The notes beneath the pieces were generated by a model. That model saw nothing but the letters and a program-made list of their open reading frames with translations. It was not told where the DNA came from and searched no databases. This document shows positions 1 through 8,851 of a stretch of DNA of 64,000 nucleotides, one piece after another. Position 1 is the first letter of the stretch. Each line of letters begins with the position of its first letter. A program made the position numbers and the translations under genes. Source of the stretch: an uncultured Opitutales bacterium (lineage in GTDB: Bacteria; Verrucomicrobiota; Verrucomicrobiia; Opitutales; Intestinicryptomonadaceae); NCBI GenBank assembly GCA_944389885.1, contig CALXNZ010000001.1, positions 186,001-250,000 on the forward strand, written 5' to 3'.

Positions 1-1074
1 GTCTTTGTCGGCGTATCCTACAAAGAAAATGGCGTTTGAGCGCTCTTCCATTATCGCGGCGGCGGCAAGATAGCTTGGCGTTTTTTCAACCATCATGCCG
101 CTTCCCAAAACATATATTCCCTTCTCTTCAAAATCCTTGCCTGGCACTATCTCGCCGCGCATCGGCTTCACTCCCTCCATATACTGTTTTCCAAAGGAAA
201 ACGTGGAAGCGTGCTTCGACATTTTTTCAAAATATTCGGCAATATCCAGTCCCAATCCTCCGGCGAAAACGGGGGTTGACATGGGTATCCGCCCCTTCTG
301 CTTCGCCTTATAAATTATATATATTATATCCTGCATTCTACCCAATGCAAAGCTCGGCACAAGCACGCTGCCTCCGTCGGATATGACGCGCGCTACGGAC
401 GAAACGAAGCGTTCAACTTCACTCTCATAAGTCACACCTTCAGGACGCGAATGTTCGCCTCTTGTCGTCTCAATCACCATTGTGTCTATATCGCAATCGG
501 GAGGTTCGGCCCCTCTCAATACGCCTGTGGAATGGAACGATATGTCTCCGCTAAAAAACACCTTTTGATGCTTGTGCTCAAAAAGAATTGAAGCGGCCCC
601 GGGTATGTGCCCCGCGGGAAAATAAGTTATGCCTATTGAATCTCCGTCGGCCGCGAATTGGCGTTGATGGAAGAACGGCATTGGAAGGAGCCTTCCCCTT
701 ATGTCGTCTATAGAGGCGTTGTCGAAAAGCGGATATTCCCTTACGCCGAATTCCTCGCGCTGCTTTTCCATGACTTTTCTCGAATTGCGCAACATTCTAA
801 AAAGCAATTCGCTTCCGTCCTGAGCGACCATAACATGGGCGGAATGTTGCGTGCGAAGAGCCACGGGCAAGCCTCCGCAATGATCGAGATGCGAATGTGT
901 GACGGTTATAAAATCGAGGGTCTCGGGAAGAATTTTATCGAGGCGCGGGAGAGCGGAAAGCCCCATATACTTTGGGTGGAGCCCACAGTCTATCAATATC
1001 TTGAATGAGCCTATTTCGAGAAGATGTCCACTCGACCCTATATCGATTTCGGTATTTAAATCAGTATAAACCAT
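1..1074 (-). CDS. Beta-CASP metallo-beta-lactamase family hydrolase (3' end outside window)
   Basis: The visible 358 residues start at an ATG one base after the stop of the ThiS-like gene; the C-terminus lies beyond position 1. The zinc-binding motif HSHLDH is at residues 60-65, followed by CGG. Later MBL elements are visible: FPAGHIPGA, then FSGDIS. Next comes a beta-CASP-like segment with PSFALGRMQDI and GSGMM. This arrangement is that of RNA-processing exonucleases and endonucleases of the YSH1/RNase J superfamily rather than of beta-lactamases. Family knowledge predicts a cytoplasmic zinc-dependent nuclease; the RNA substrate is unknown. The tight spacing to the upstream gene suggests translational coupling. 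Confidence 0.85.
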   Translation of the reverse strand, partial: MVYTDLNTEIDIGSSGHLLEIGSFKILIDCGLHPKYMGLSALPRLDKILPETLDFITVTHSHLDHCGGLPVALRTQHSAHVMVAQDGSELLFRMLRNSRKVMEKQREEFGVREYPLFDNASIDDIRGRLLPMPFFHQRQFAADGDSIGITYFPAGHIPGAASILFEHKHQKVFFSGDISFHSTGVLRGAEPPDCDIDTMVIETTRGEHSRPEGVTYESEVERFVSSVARVISDGGSVLVPSFALGRMQDIIYIIYKAKQKGRIPMSTPVFAGGLGLDIAEYFEKMSKHASTFSFGKQYMEGVKPMRGEIVPGKDFEEKGIYVLGSGMMVEKTPSYLAAAAIMEERSNAIFFVGYADKD

Positions 1075-1075
1075 C

Positions 1076-1282
1076 TCAACCGCCTGCCACTATCTGCATT
1101 ATTTCAAGCACATCTCCGGATTTTAACGCAGTGCCAGAAAATTTCTCCCGCTTCAAGACGTCACCGTTTAACTCTACGACACAACGCTTGATATCTACGC
1201 CAATCTTGCGGATAAAGTCCTCAACGCTCGTCCCGTCTTCAATTTCAAAAGTTTCCGCATTGGCGCGAATTTCGATTTTCAT
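1076..1282 (-). CDS. thiS: ThiS/MoaD-family sulfur carrier protein
   Basis: This 68-residue protein has the size and ubiquitin-like pattern of ThiS: an N-terminal strand (MKIEIRANAETFEI), the segment CVVELNGDVLKREKFSGTAL, and a C-terminal IMQIVAGG. The terminal GG is the residue pair that is adenylated and thiocarboxylated in this family. ThiS donates sulfur for the thiazole ring of thiamine. No thiG, thiF or thiE is visible in the window, so its partner could be elsewhere, or the carrier could serve another sulfur-transfer or conjugation role. It ends one base before the beta-CASP gene. Confidence 0.85.
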   Translation of the reverse strand: MKIEIRANAETFEIEDGTSVEDFIRKIGVDIKRCVVELNGDVLKREKFSGTALKSGDVLEIMQIVAGG

Positions 1283-1418
1283 GTCTTTATCATTTCACTA
1301 AAGCCTCCAAACTTCAAGACAATAAGAGACCGCCTCCATGCGCCGTATTTCCATTCAAAATTTCCGATTTCTTAACTCGCATTACCGCCATAAAAACCGT
1401 TTCCGCCTCAAATGCATA

Positions 1419-3575
1419 TCAGTTTTCTTTCCATTCATCTTCGCCCAAGCGTTTTTTCAGTTCAGTAATATCGAGTGACATGCCCAGCAACAAAGTTTCT
1501 CCGTTAGCGGCGTTAAATTTTGTTTTGGTGGTATGCAATTTGTGCCGTTTGCCCTCATGATCCCTGCGTTCTTCGGAAAATTCCAAGGGCTTATCGGAGT
1601 TCAATACAATCGCATCTATCCTCCTTGTTTTCTCGGCGCGACTATCGTCAAACAAATCAAAATCTGTTTTGCCAACAATATCATATCCGGGACATCCCAC
1701 AAATTCCTCAAAATGCCTGTTTATAAAATCAAAACTGAAATTCACATGCGGTTTCTTCGTAAAAACTATAATAGGAATTTTATCCATCACCGCATTTAAC
1801 AATCCGGCATAATCCTTAAGTTCCAACTCATTCTCCTTGTCATGTGTAATATCCTGAATAATCCCCGCAATCTTGCTCTCATACGACGGCGAAATATTTG
1901 AGCGCAAACTCAAGTTATAATAGCGATTTTCTCCTTCAATACCAGAGCGAAACACAAATTCCTCCATGTCCGAAACGCCGTCTATAAGCTTCTGAAATTT
2001 ATTTTCAAACATCGCCAAATCGTCGCGGTGCACGAATTCCGAATAGGGTATAGCGCGCCCGTCTCCACCCTTTGGCCAAATCCTGTAAAATGCCTCCGAA
2101 GCGTCTGTTTCACCGCTTTTTAAATCATAGAAAAAATAGGCCGCGTTCAAGGTCTCTGAAACTGTATCAAGAAGCCTGACATTCCTAATCGCCATTTCCC
2201 GTTCCCTGCACTCTTTTGTTATGTCTTTTATTGATAGAACCGCCCCCACTATATTCCCTTCAGTATCGCGTATGGGTGAAGACGCATCGGAAATATGCCT
2301 GCGCTCGCCATTCGGCAGTATAATATCAATATTTCTATTTAAGGAAATGTCCTTTCCATCGCGCAAAGAATCCCATACGGGAGAAGGCACGCTATTTCCA
2401 TCGACATTGTTGACTACGTTAAGGCAATCCGTGTGGACCTTCCCGACGGCTTCTTCAAACGGCATTCCGCAAAAGCTCTCCGCGGCGGAATTCATATCCA
2501 TAATCCTTCCCATATCATCTACGACTATTATGCCATCGCTCACATTTTTGAGAGAATTTTTCCAACTTTCCTTGTGGTAAGATAGCTCTTTTTTAGCATT
2601 AACAATATCCGTTATGTCTATGCGCGCCCCGACAATAAGCCTATGCCCGTTATTTCCTCTTATTATCCCGCAATTCATGCTTTTCATATAATGTAATTTT
2701 CCATTGCAGTCGGCTATCTCGAAAACTCCATTCACCCCATATTCTTCGCCTATAATTCGCATTTCATCGGATTTTCGCAATTCCTTCGCAGTACAATCTG
2801 AAAATATTTCAAAATCCGTCTTGCCCGCGATTTCTCCCACTTCTTTAGGGACAAAACTGCGCATTCCGGAATTTACAAATACATACTTGAACTCGTCGTC
2901 AGCATCTTTTGTAAATATATGCATGGGCAAGTAATCCAAAACGCGTCTTATGGATTTTACATATTCCTCAAAGCGTTCAGTGATGCCTGCATATTTTTTT
3001 GAAATTTCATTAGTTCCAATATTTTCATTTCTGCGCCAAAAACATGCAACCGTCTTAATTCCAAAGAGGCCTCTTTCAAGCGGTATTATGCGAAGAATTC
3101 CGGCGTTATTCTCAATCGACCGTTCCTCTCCGCTTTTGAATACGCCTTTTATATCGGCAAATGTTCCATCCAATGGGGCCAATAAGCGAAATAATCCTGC
3201 GCTATCGGTTTTCCAACACTCGCCAATCTCACTTCTATAAAACAATATCTTCCCGCCATGCGTGCATACGCATACCCCTCCGGGAAATGAGCTCATAAGG
3301 CGCATACTTCTACGCCCGGCTATTCGATTTGACGTAGTATATAACATTCCTGCTCCGACAATCAGCGCAGACAGTATAAGGAATTCCGAATTTCCCCTTG
3401 AGACATCCGCAAAACCGCTTTCATGCAAACCTCGGGCAAGTCCGATAGAACCTTCTGCCAAAATTAGATTATAAGTGGCTACGCCTAAATATCCCGGCTC
3501 CGCCGCGGTGCCGTTTAATATCGTAGAAAATCCCGGCCCAAATATAAATGCAGGTAATATAAAATATTTTAACAT
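1419..3575 (-). CDS. Membrane-anchored multi-PAS sensor protein without visible output domain
   Basis: This 718-aa protein has an N-terminal hydrophobic segment (about residues 1-25), a second one near 65-82 (FLILSALIVGAGMLY), and then a run of PAS-like domains. I can place PAS units at about 207-335, 345-455, 470-580 and 595-710. Two of them share an alternating pattern, IAGKTDFEIFSDC and IVGKTDFDLFDDS, typical of PAS domains with a 'GKTDFD' helix. Each unit ends in a C-terminal strand and linker such as GARIDITDI or GMSLDITEL. After the last unit the protein stops (KRLGEDEWKEN). No histidine kinase, GGDEF, EAL or methyl-accepting domain is present. It may act by protein-protein contact or be a sensor whose output module was lost. 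The AT-rich segment just upstream probably holds its promoter. Confidence 0.75.
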   Translation of the reverse strand: MLKYFILPAFIFGPGFSTILNGTAAEPGYLGVATYNLILAEGSIGLARGLHESGFADVSRGNSEFLILSALIVGAGMLYTTSNRIAGRRSMRLMSSFPGGVCVCTHGGKILFYRSEIGECWKTDSAGLFRLLAPLDGTFADIKGVFKSGEERSIENNAGILRIIPLERGLFGIKTVACFWRRNENIGTNEISKKYAGITERFEEYVKSIRRVLDYLPMHIFTKDADDEFKYVFVNSGMRSFVPKEVGEIAGKTDFEIFSDCTAKELRKSDEMRIIGEEYGVNGVFEIADCNGKLHYMKSMNCGIIRGNNGHRLIVGARIDITDIVNAKKELSYHKESWKNSLKNVSDGIIVVDDMGRIMDMNSAAESFCGMPFEEAVGKVHTDCLNVVNNVDGNSVPSPVWDSLRDGKDISLNRNIDIILPNGERRHISDASSPIRDTEGNIVGAVLSIKDITKECREREMAIRNVRLLDTVSETLNAAYFFYDLKSGETDASEAFYRIWPKGGDGRAIPYSEFVHRDDLAMFENKFQKLIDGVSDMEEFVFRSGIEGENRYYNLSLRSNISPSYESKIAGIIQDITHDKENELELKDYAGLLNAVMDKIPIIVFTKKPHVNFSFDFINRHFEEFVGCPGYDIVGKTDFDLFDDSRAEKTRRIDAIVLNSDKPLEFSEERRDHEGKRHKLHTTKTKFNAANGETLLLGMSLDITELKKRLGEDEWKEN

Positions 3576-3907
3576 AAAAAATATAAATTTAAATCTAATT
3601 ATAAATTTATAAAATTATACTATTATGTCGAGAATTTTAATTAGATTAAAAATATTTTATATAATATTTGAAAACTATAAAATACTTCCCTGCGGCCAAA
3701 AAAAGCACCGCAAAGCCCACCAAGTCGATTCCATGCGTTTTAGTTGCAGATTGTAAAAGTTCCCGCCCTGGCATACTGCAACAAATCTCTCAATTATAAG
3801 ATTATCGAGCGGGCGAACTTTCACAAAGAATGGGAAATTTTCCACAAAATAAGTTCGCGCAATTTGTTTGCGGGAATCTTATAAAGGGCTTTGCGCAAAA
3901 TAAAAAG
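3576..3907. other. 332-bp gene-free interval between clpX and the PAS gene
   Basis: No convincing coding frame is present. Positions 3576-3697 are very AT-rich and likely contain the promoter of the PAS gene on the minus strand. Positions 3698-3895 contain the candidate structured RNA described separately. Confidence 0.7.
3698..3895 (-). ncRNA. Candidate structured RNA downstream of clpX
   Basis: Several helices can be drawn by eye without crossing. The closing helix is a perfect 10-bp inverted repeat (3709-3718 with 3886-3895). Inside it are a 7-bp hairpin stem (3743-3749 with 3776-3782) and an arm made of 3794-3803 with 3875-3884 (10 bp), 3811-3820 with 3851-3860 (9 of 10), and a palindrome at 3831-3844. 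On the minus strand the closing helix is followed after four bases by U7 (3704-3698), as at an intrinsic terminator. An alternative pairing of 3751-3768 with 3811-3826 competes with the arm. It could be an independent small RNA (about 190 nt; 6S RNA is one candidate by size) or a clpX 3' UTR element. The identity is not recognised. Confidence 0.42.
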
Positions 3908-5143
3908 CTATTTCACAAAAGAGGAATCTATCTTAAGCGTCTTGCATGACGGATCGTCGGGAAGTTTATACATCACATCCAACATTATAGACTCCATTAT
4001 GGAGCGCAAAGCCCTTGCCCCGGTGCCAAGCGCAATCGCCTTTTCCGCAACGGCCTCGACCGCAGAATTGTCGAATTCAAGTTTAACTCCGTCCAAGGCG
4101 AAAAGTTTGGAATACTGGCGCACTAATGAATTTTTTGTCTTTGTGAGTATCCGAACTAAATCGTCCTTGCCGAGTTCTTCGAGGGTCGAAACCACGGGAA
4201 GGCGGCCTATAAATTCAGGAATAAACCCGAACTGAACTAAATCTTCGGGTTGAACCTTTGAAAGAAGGGCGGATTTTTCTGACGAAGTTTTGTCAAAATT
4301 GGACGAGAATCCCAAAACCTTTTCCTCGGAGCGCCGCGCTATTATCTTATCGAGTCCAACAAAAGCCCCGCCGCAAATAAAAAGTATATTGCGGGTATCC
4401 ACCCTTATATATTCCTGATCGGGATGCTTTCTGCCCCCCTTCGGAGGAATATTGCATACAGAACCCTCTAAAATCTTCAACAAAGCCTGCTGAACGCCTT
4501 CTCCGCCGACATCCCTGGTTATCGATACGTTCTCCGTACGCCGCCCTATCTTATCAATTTCGTCTATGTATATTATTCCGCACTGAGCCCGCTGAACGTC
4601 GAAATCGGCGGCTCTGAGCAAATTGAGGACAAGATTTTCAACGTCCTCGCCCACATATCCAGCTTCTGTGACGGTCGTAGCGTCTCCAATCGCGAACGGA
4701 ACGTTTAACATACGCGCCAAAGTTCTCGCCAAATAAGTTTTTCCGCTTCCGGTGGGGCCTATTAACAAAATATTGCTCTTTTCTATCTCCACATCTGCGC
4801 AATCCGGATCAACGGTCAAATCCTCGCCGGCCGCCCTTGCAAATTCTGCCTTTATGCGCTTGTAATGGTTGTAAACGGCCACGCTCAACACTTTTTTGGC
4901 GCGCTCCTGCCCCACAACGTACTGGTCAAGCCCGGCTTTTAATTGCGATGGCGTCTTGAGTTCAAAATCCATCAAGTTTCGGACCCGTTCCATCTCGTCA
5001 TGTTTTGCGCGCAATTCAAAGGCGTTGTTGGCCGCTTGGGCGCAATCGGCGCAAATCCTTGCTCCGCCTATTCCGCTCAAAAGCCCGCCCGCTTCGGACG
5101 CGCTTCTGCCGCAAAAACTGCACGAGTTTTTTTCGGATCCCAT
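3908..5143 (-). CDS. clpX: ATP-dependent protease ATP-binding subunit ClpX
   Basis: This 411-aa AAA+ unfoldase has the usual ClpX layout. The N-terminal zinc-binding domain has cysteines C8, C11, C31 and C34. The Walker A motif GPTGSGKT lies at residues 129-136, and Walker B is [10 protein letters not shown] with the following [20 protein letters not shown] region typical of ClpX. The pore-loop region ([10 protein letters not shown]) and the [10 protein letters not shown] segment, where the ClpP-contacting IGF-type loop is expected, are also present. It unfolds tagged substrates and feeds them to ClpP in the cytoplasm. It follows clpP by 3 bp in the order tig-clpP-clpX, so the three are probably co-transcribed. 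Confidence 0.97.
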   Translation of the reverse strand: MGSEKNSCSFCGRSASEAGGLLSGIGGARICADCAQAANNAFELRAKHDEMERVRNLMDFELKTPSQLKAGLDQYVVGQERAKKVLSVAVYNHYKRIKAEFARAAGEDLTVDPDCADVEIEKSNILLIGPTGSGKTYLARTLARMLNVPFAIGDATTVTEAGYVGEDVENLVLNLLRAADFDVQRAQCGIIYIDEIDKIGRRTENVSITRDVGGEGVQQALLKILEGSVCNIPPKGGRKHPDQEYIRVDTRNILFICGGAFVGLDKIIARRSEEKVLGFSSNFDKTSSEKSALLSKVQPEDLVQFGFIPEFIGRLPVVSTLEELGKDDLVRILTKTKNSLVRQYSKLFALDGVKLEFDNSAVEAVAEKAIALGTGARALRSIMESIMLDVMYKLPDDPSCKTLKIDSSFVK

Positions 5144-5146
5144 ACC

Positions 5147-5749
5147 CTACTCCGAAACTTCGCGCCTACTGGCTATTACCTTGTCAACTATGCCGTATTT
5201 TACGGCTTCTTCAGCCGTCATATAAAAATCCCTATCGGAATCCTTCTCTATCTTGGAAATATCATTCCCGGTATTCTTAGCGAGGATTTCGTTCAACTTC
5301 TTGCGCCAGCGCAGAATTTCGTTCGCAGCTATGGTAATGTCGCTCGCCTGGCCGGTGGCTCCGCCGCGGGGCTGATGTATCATTATACTTGAATTCGGCA
5401 GGGCGTATCTTTTGCCTTTTGTACCCGCGGATAGAAGAATCGTAGCCATACTGGCCGCCTGTCCGACACAGTAGGTCACTACGTCGCAATGAAGAAAATT
5501 CATTGTGTCGTAAATCGCCATACCAGCGCTCAAATATCCCCCGGGACTGTTTATGTAAATATGCACGTCCTTTTTGGGATCTTCCATCTGCAGAAAGAGC
5601 AACTGGGCTATGACGGCGTTTGCCACACCGTCTGTTATAGGAGTACCTATAAATATTATCCTATCTTTGAGCAGGCGGGAATAAACGTCCCAAGAGCGCT
5701 CGGTTCTGCCGTCGCGCTCGAAAACCGTTGGTATATAGTATTCGGACAT
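5147..5749 (-). CDS. clpP: ATP-dependent Clp protease proteolytic subunit ClpP
   Basis: This is the serine protease core of the Clp machine. With the start at [11 protein letters not shown] it has 200 residues, the usual ClpP length. The frame stays open to another ATG at 5788, which would add 13 residues not resembling the family. Catalytic residues are visible: Ser in GQAASMA, His in MIHQPRGG and Asp in DSDRDFYM. The substrate-channel segment YINSPGG is intact. It forms two stacked heptamers that degrade proteins delivered by ClpX. It lies between tig (89 bp upstream) and clpX (3 bp downstream). Confidence 0.95.
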   Translation of the reverse strand: MSEYYIPTVFERDGRTERSWDVYSRLLKDRIIFIGTPITDGVANAVIAQLLFLQMEDPKKDVHIYINSPGGYLSAGMAIYDTMNFLHCDVVTYCVGQAASMATILLSAGTKGKRYALPNSSIMIHQPRGGATGQASDITIAANEILRWRKKLNEILAKNTGNDISKIEKDSDRDFYMTAEEAVKYGIVDKVIASRREVSE

Positions 5750-5837
5750 ATTGCGTGTGAATTTCCAATTTTGCAAGGGGCGCTCCATAATGCCGCGTTC
5801 GCAATCCGAACAACCGGCGTATGATCTACCGCGCCGA

Positions 5838-7142
5838 CTATGCCTTTGTCTTTACTTCGGCTTTTTCTGCAATAAAATTAATAGCTTTTTGCAAAAGGGC
5901 GTCCGAAGTCATGCGGTTGCGGCGTTGAGGATCTTTTCTCAGCTGTTTTATGAGCTCGTCGGGTTTTGTGCGCGTGCGCACAGACTCCTGCCAAAGCATG
6001 CGGCTCATATCTTCGTTTGTCACCTTGAGGTCGTTGGCCTTTGCCACCAAGTGCAGGAAAACTCTCATCTTTGCGCGACCTTCAGCTTCTTTCCCGGCAT
6101 TTTCAAAGAGTTCGTCCTTGTGCTTTTCTATATCGTCACGAGACGCCCCCGACGACATCAGGCGCACCATCATATCTTCAAGAATCGAATTTTTCTCCTC
6201 TTCCACAAGACTTTCAGGCACGGAAAGCTGAGTTTTTCCCATGAGTTGTTCAACGGCTAATTGTCTCTTTAGAATTTCGTTCCCGGACTTCTTTTCGGAG
6301 GCTATTCCCTCTTTTATTTTATTCCTGAACGACTCAACGGAATCGGCCTCAAAACTCTTGAGAAATTCCTCGTCTAATTCCGGGAGATTTTTTTGGCGAA
6401 TCTCAAATATTTCAACCTCGTATTCGGCCTTCTTGCCGGCCAGATCTTTTGCGGGAAATTCCGCAGGAAATTCGTGCGAGAGCGTTTTTTTCTCGCCCTT
6501 ATTCATGCCTAAGATTCCCTGTACTATCCCCTGCACTCCGGGAGCTTCAACATTTCCCGCCTCTTCCCAAGTGGATTTTTGATCGCAGAAAATAGGCATA
6601 TCGGGTATAATCTCTGAAAGAGCTTTGCCGTCGTAAGTTCCTTTATACGATAAACGCACAAAGTCGCCCTTTTGTATCGGACGCTCTACCTCGTCATATT
6701 TTGCCCTCTGGGAACGGCGATATTCAACAGCATTGTCTATTTCAGCTTCGCTCACCTCTTCGGAATCCAATTCTACTTCGGTGGCAAGGGATTCGGGAAG
6801 TTTTGCGTCGGGATATACATCGGCGGTAAACTCCAACTCTGTGGCCCCGTCCTTATCGTTCTTCTTGATATCTACGACTGCGTAAAGGTCTATATCCTTT
6901 GCAGAATTCATAGATTCGACAGCTTTAGTTGTAAGCGCCCTTTCGGTTTCATCTGCAATAGATTTTGCGTAGAGTTTTGCGACCATATTTTTGGGCGCCT
7001 TACCGGGTCTGAAACCGGACAATTTGGCGTTCTTGACAAAATTTTCCAGAACTTCCTCCGATATCTTTGCAACTTCTTCGGCGGAGAAAGCCACGGTTAT
7101 TTTCTTCCTTGTGTCGGATATATTTTCTATTTTTGTATTCAT
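5838..7142 (-). CDS. tig: Trigger factor, ribosome-associated chaperone
   Basis: This 434-aa protein has the three trigger-factor parts. The N-terminal ribosome-binding domain contains the signature-like [12 protein letters not shown] at about residues 42-53. The middle FKBP-type region is recognisable from [17 protein letters not shown] and the later [19 protein letters not shown]. The helical C-terminal domain includes [12 protein letters not shown]. It binds nascent chains at the ribosomal exit tunnel. It heads the tig-clpP-clpX operon, a common bacterial arrangement. The FKBP core contains an insertion relative to short homologues ([20 protein letters not shown]), so prolyl isomerase activity is less certain than the chaperone role. 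Confidence 0.96.
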   Translation of the reverse strand: MNTKIENISDTRKKITVAFSAEEVAKISEEVLENFVKNAKLSGFRPGKAPKNMVAKLYAKSIADETERALTTKAVESMNSAKDIDLYAVVDIKKNDKDGATELEFTADVYPDAKLPESLATEVELDSEEVSEAEIDNAVEYRRSQRAKYDEVERPIQKGDFVRLSYKGTYDGKALSEIIPDMPIFCDQKSTWEEAGNVEAPGVQGIVQGILGMNKGEKKTLSHEFPAEFPAKDLAGKKAEYEVEIFEIRQKNLPELDEEFLKSFEADSVESFRNKIKEGIASEKKSGNEILKRQLAVEQLMGKTQLSVPESLVEEEKNSILEDMMVRLMSSGASRDDIEKHKDELFENAGKEAEGRAKMRVFLHLVAKANDLKVTNEDMSRMLWQESVRTRTKPDELIKQLRKDPQRRNRMTSDALLQKAINFIAEKAEVKTKA

Positions 7143-7250
7143 AATGTTGGAAAGGTATCCCGCATGTTTACGGGGATTTTTTCATTAGCTAATGTGCTAA
7201 AAAATAAAGGTTAAAAGATGAAATTTCCGGGCAAGTTCGTCAACTCTTTT

Positions 7251-8237
7251 TTAGACGCTCCCCTGCATAGGCTTTCCAGCGCGGAACAGCCTGTCGTTTA
7301 TAGCCAGCCCTATGCCGCGCTCAGGAGCTCTCTGGCAGTAAAATCCCCCAGGGGACACTTTATCGAGACGCCTTAATAGTGAAAACAGTGAGCGCGCCGC
7401 CGTTTCCAAATCTCCGTTCTCGCTCAGCCAATAATGATTTGACAGGGGATTTTCGGGCCTGCGCATAAAGATTATATTGGATTTCAATCCTTCCACCTGT
7501 TCCGGAGAGTCGAAAAGAAACAGTGGCGAGCGCGGGCTGTAATGCGTTTTCAGCATGCCCGGAGCCGTCGGGCGGGCCTCGTTTACCTTTGGGTTGCAAT
7601 CAAGAGCACGCCCCAACGCAGCAACAAGCTCCTCGGGGGCTATGGGGCCAAAGCGCAGTATCTTTCCAGCTGAACGAGAATCTTCGGAGAGCGAGACTAT
7701 CGTGGATTCAACCCCCCTGCTGCACTCGCCCCCGTCCAATACAAAATCTATTTTATCTCCAAGCTGTTCGCGCACATGCTCCGCACAAGTCGGGCTTACA
7801 TAGCCGAACGGATTTGCGCTTGGCGCCGCAAGCGGCCTGCCGCACTTGCGTATAAGTTCCGCAGTGACCTTATGCGAGGGCATTCGCACGGCTACTGTTT
7901 CCAAACCAGCAGTCACTATATCGGGAACGCAAGGTTTGCGCTTGAGGATTAAAGTGAGCGGACCGGGCCAAAATTTTTGGGCCAGCAGTTCCGCGTCGCG
8001 GGTAAAAAACGCTATCGAGCGCGCCATAGACATATCGCACACATGGCATATCAATGGATCTATAAACGGCCTGCCTTTGGCTGCAAAAATCTTGCGCACG
8101 GCTTCAGGATTCAGCGCGTCGGCCGCCAACCCGTAAACAGTTTCAGTCGGGATACCGCCTATTCCGCCCGACAATATGACATTTGCGGCCAGAGAAATGG
8201 CCTCGTTTAAATTTTCCGATTTTTCCGTGTGCGACAT
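7251..8237 (-). CDS. tsaC: L-threonylcarbamoyladenylate synthase (Sua5/YwlC type)
   Basis: This 328-aa protein makes threonylcarbamoyl-AMP, the first step of the t6A modification of tRNAs decoding ANN codons. The YrdC domain occupies about residues 10-200. Recognisable motifs are GGIGGIPTETVYGLAADA, KGRPFIDPLICHV (the KxR ... PL nucleotide-binding pattern), GPLTLILKRK, AVRMPSHK and APSANPFGYVSPT. The additional C-terminal region, starting near APGMLKTHYSPRSPLFLF, is the Sua5 domain that distinguishes this form from short TsaC/YrdC. It sits downstream of rpsR, behind the terminator at 8253-8285, so it probably has its own promoter. Confidence 0.93.
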   Translation of the reverse strand: MSHTEKSENLNEAISLAANVILSGGIGGIPTETVYGLAADALNPEAVRKIFAAKGRPFIDPLICHVCDMSMARSIAFFTRDAELLAQKFWPGPLTLILKRKPCVPDIVTAGLETVAVRMPSHKVTAELIRKCGRPLAAPSANPFGYVSPTCAEHVREQLGDKIDFVLDGGECSRGVESTIVSLSEDSRSAGKILRFGPIAPEELVAALGRALDCNPKVNEARPTAPGMLKTHYSPRSPLFLFDSPEQVEGLKSNIIFMRRPENPLSNHYWLSENGDLETAARSLFSLLRRLDKVSPGGFYCQRAPERGIGLAINDRLFRAGKPMQGSV

Positions 8238-8252
8238 TGCAAAATATAAATG

Positions 8253-8285
8253 AAAAAACCGCCCCCCGATAGAAGCGGGACGCGG
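8253..8285 (-). terminator. Intrinsic terminator downstream of rpsR
   Basis: On the minus strand a GC-rich stem (8285-8276 with 8268-8259, about nine pairs with one mismatch and one G-U) is followed by six T residues at 8258-8253. It lies about 75 bp after the rpsR stop and just before the Sua5 gene start. Confidence 0.7.
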
Positions 8286-8360
8286 CCGTCAATTCAAATA
8301 CCCTTAAAACTTACCCTGTGAAACCTGCGGAAACAAATCCAGACAGTTTCGACACTTCCC

Positions 8361-8546
8361 TTACTTCATAAGCAAGAGATTGCGGGCATGTTTCACAGTC
8401 TTTTTTATGTGGCGTTGCTCCTTAGCGGTAAGACCCGTAAATTTGCGCGGGAGAATTTTTCCCGTTTCCGTGACATAGCGGTTAAGGGCTTCAGTATCGG
8501 TGAAGTCCAAATCTTTCACATTCTTCTTTTTTGTTTCTTCTGCCAT
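8361..8546 (-). CDS. rpsR: 30S ribosomal protein S18
   Basis: From the ATG at 8546 the product is 61 residues: a lysine-rich N-terminus (MAEETKKKNVKDLDF) followed by the S18 core NRYVTETGKILPRKFTGL, then AKEQRHIKKTVKHARNLLLM. The open frame extends upstream into the tRNA-Arg gene, so the longer start is rejected. The product is slightly shorter at the N-terminus than E. coli S18 (75 aa). In many bacteria rpsR sits with rpsF and ssb. Here it stands alone, 27 bp after tRNA-Arg, and is probably co-transcribed with it. Confidence 0.95.
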   Translation of the reverse strand: MAEETKKKNVKDLDFTDTEALNRYVTETGKILPRKFTGLTAKEQRHIKKTVKHARNLLLMK

Positions 8547-8573
8547 AATATTATTATCGATGCCTTGAAAAAG

Positions 8574-8650
<77 letters not shown>

Positions 8651-8815
8651 ACATTTGTAAAGCCCTTAGACCATGTTCAGGCTCAAAATCTTTGCAAGCT
8701 TTTTTTAAAAAATTTTTCGGACGAAAATCATATGTTTATAATAAAAATTCTCCATCTGCAGATTGAATATATAACAGATTTATAATAAAAAAATTATAAA
8801 AATATCCTTTAAAAC

Positions 8816-8843
8816 TTGACTCAAAAAATGAAGCGGATAATTT
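8816..8843 (+). promoter_or_regulatory. Probable promoter of the glycerophosphodiesterase gene
   Basis: A TTGACT box at 8816-8821 is followed by GATAAT at 8836-8841 (14-bp spacer) or TAATTT at 8838-8843 (16-bp spacer). The predicted transcription start is only a few bases before the ATG at 8852, so the message may be nearly leaderless. Confidence 0.35.
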
Positions 8844-8851
8844 AAATTTTT

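Noticed and set aside
1419-3575. Histidine kinase
   Set aside because: No H-box, N-box or GHKL motif follows the PAS domains; the protein stops.
5489-6260. Plus-strand open frames over clpP and tig
   Set aside because: They are in the opposite strand of well-supported genes and show composition-driven, non-homologous sequence.
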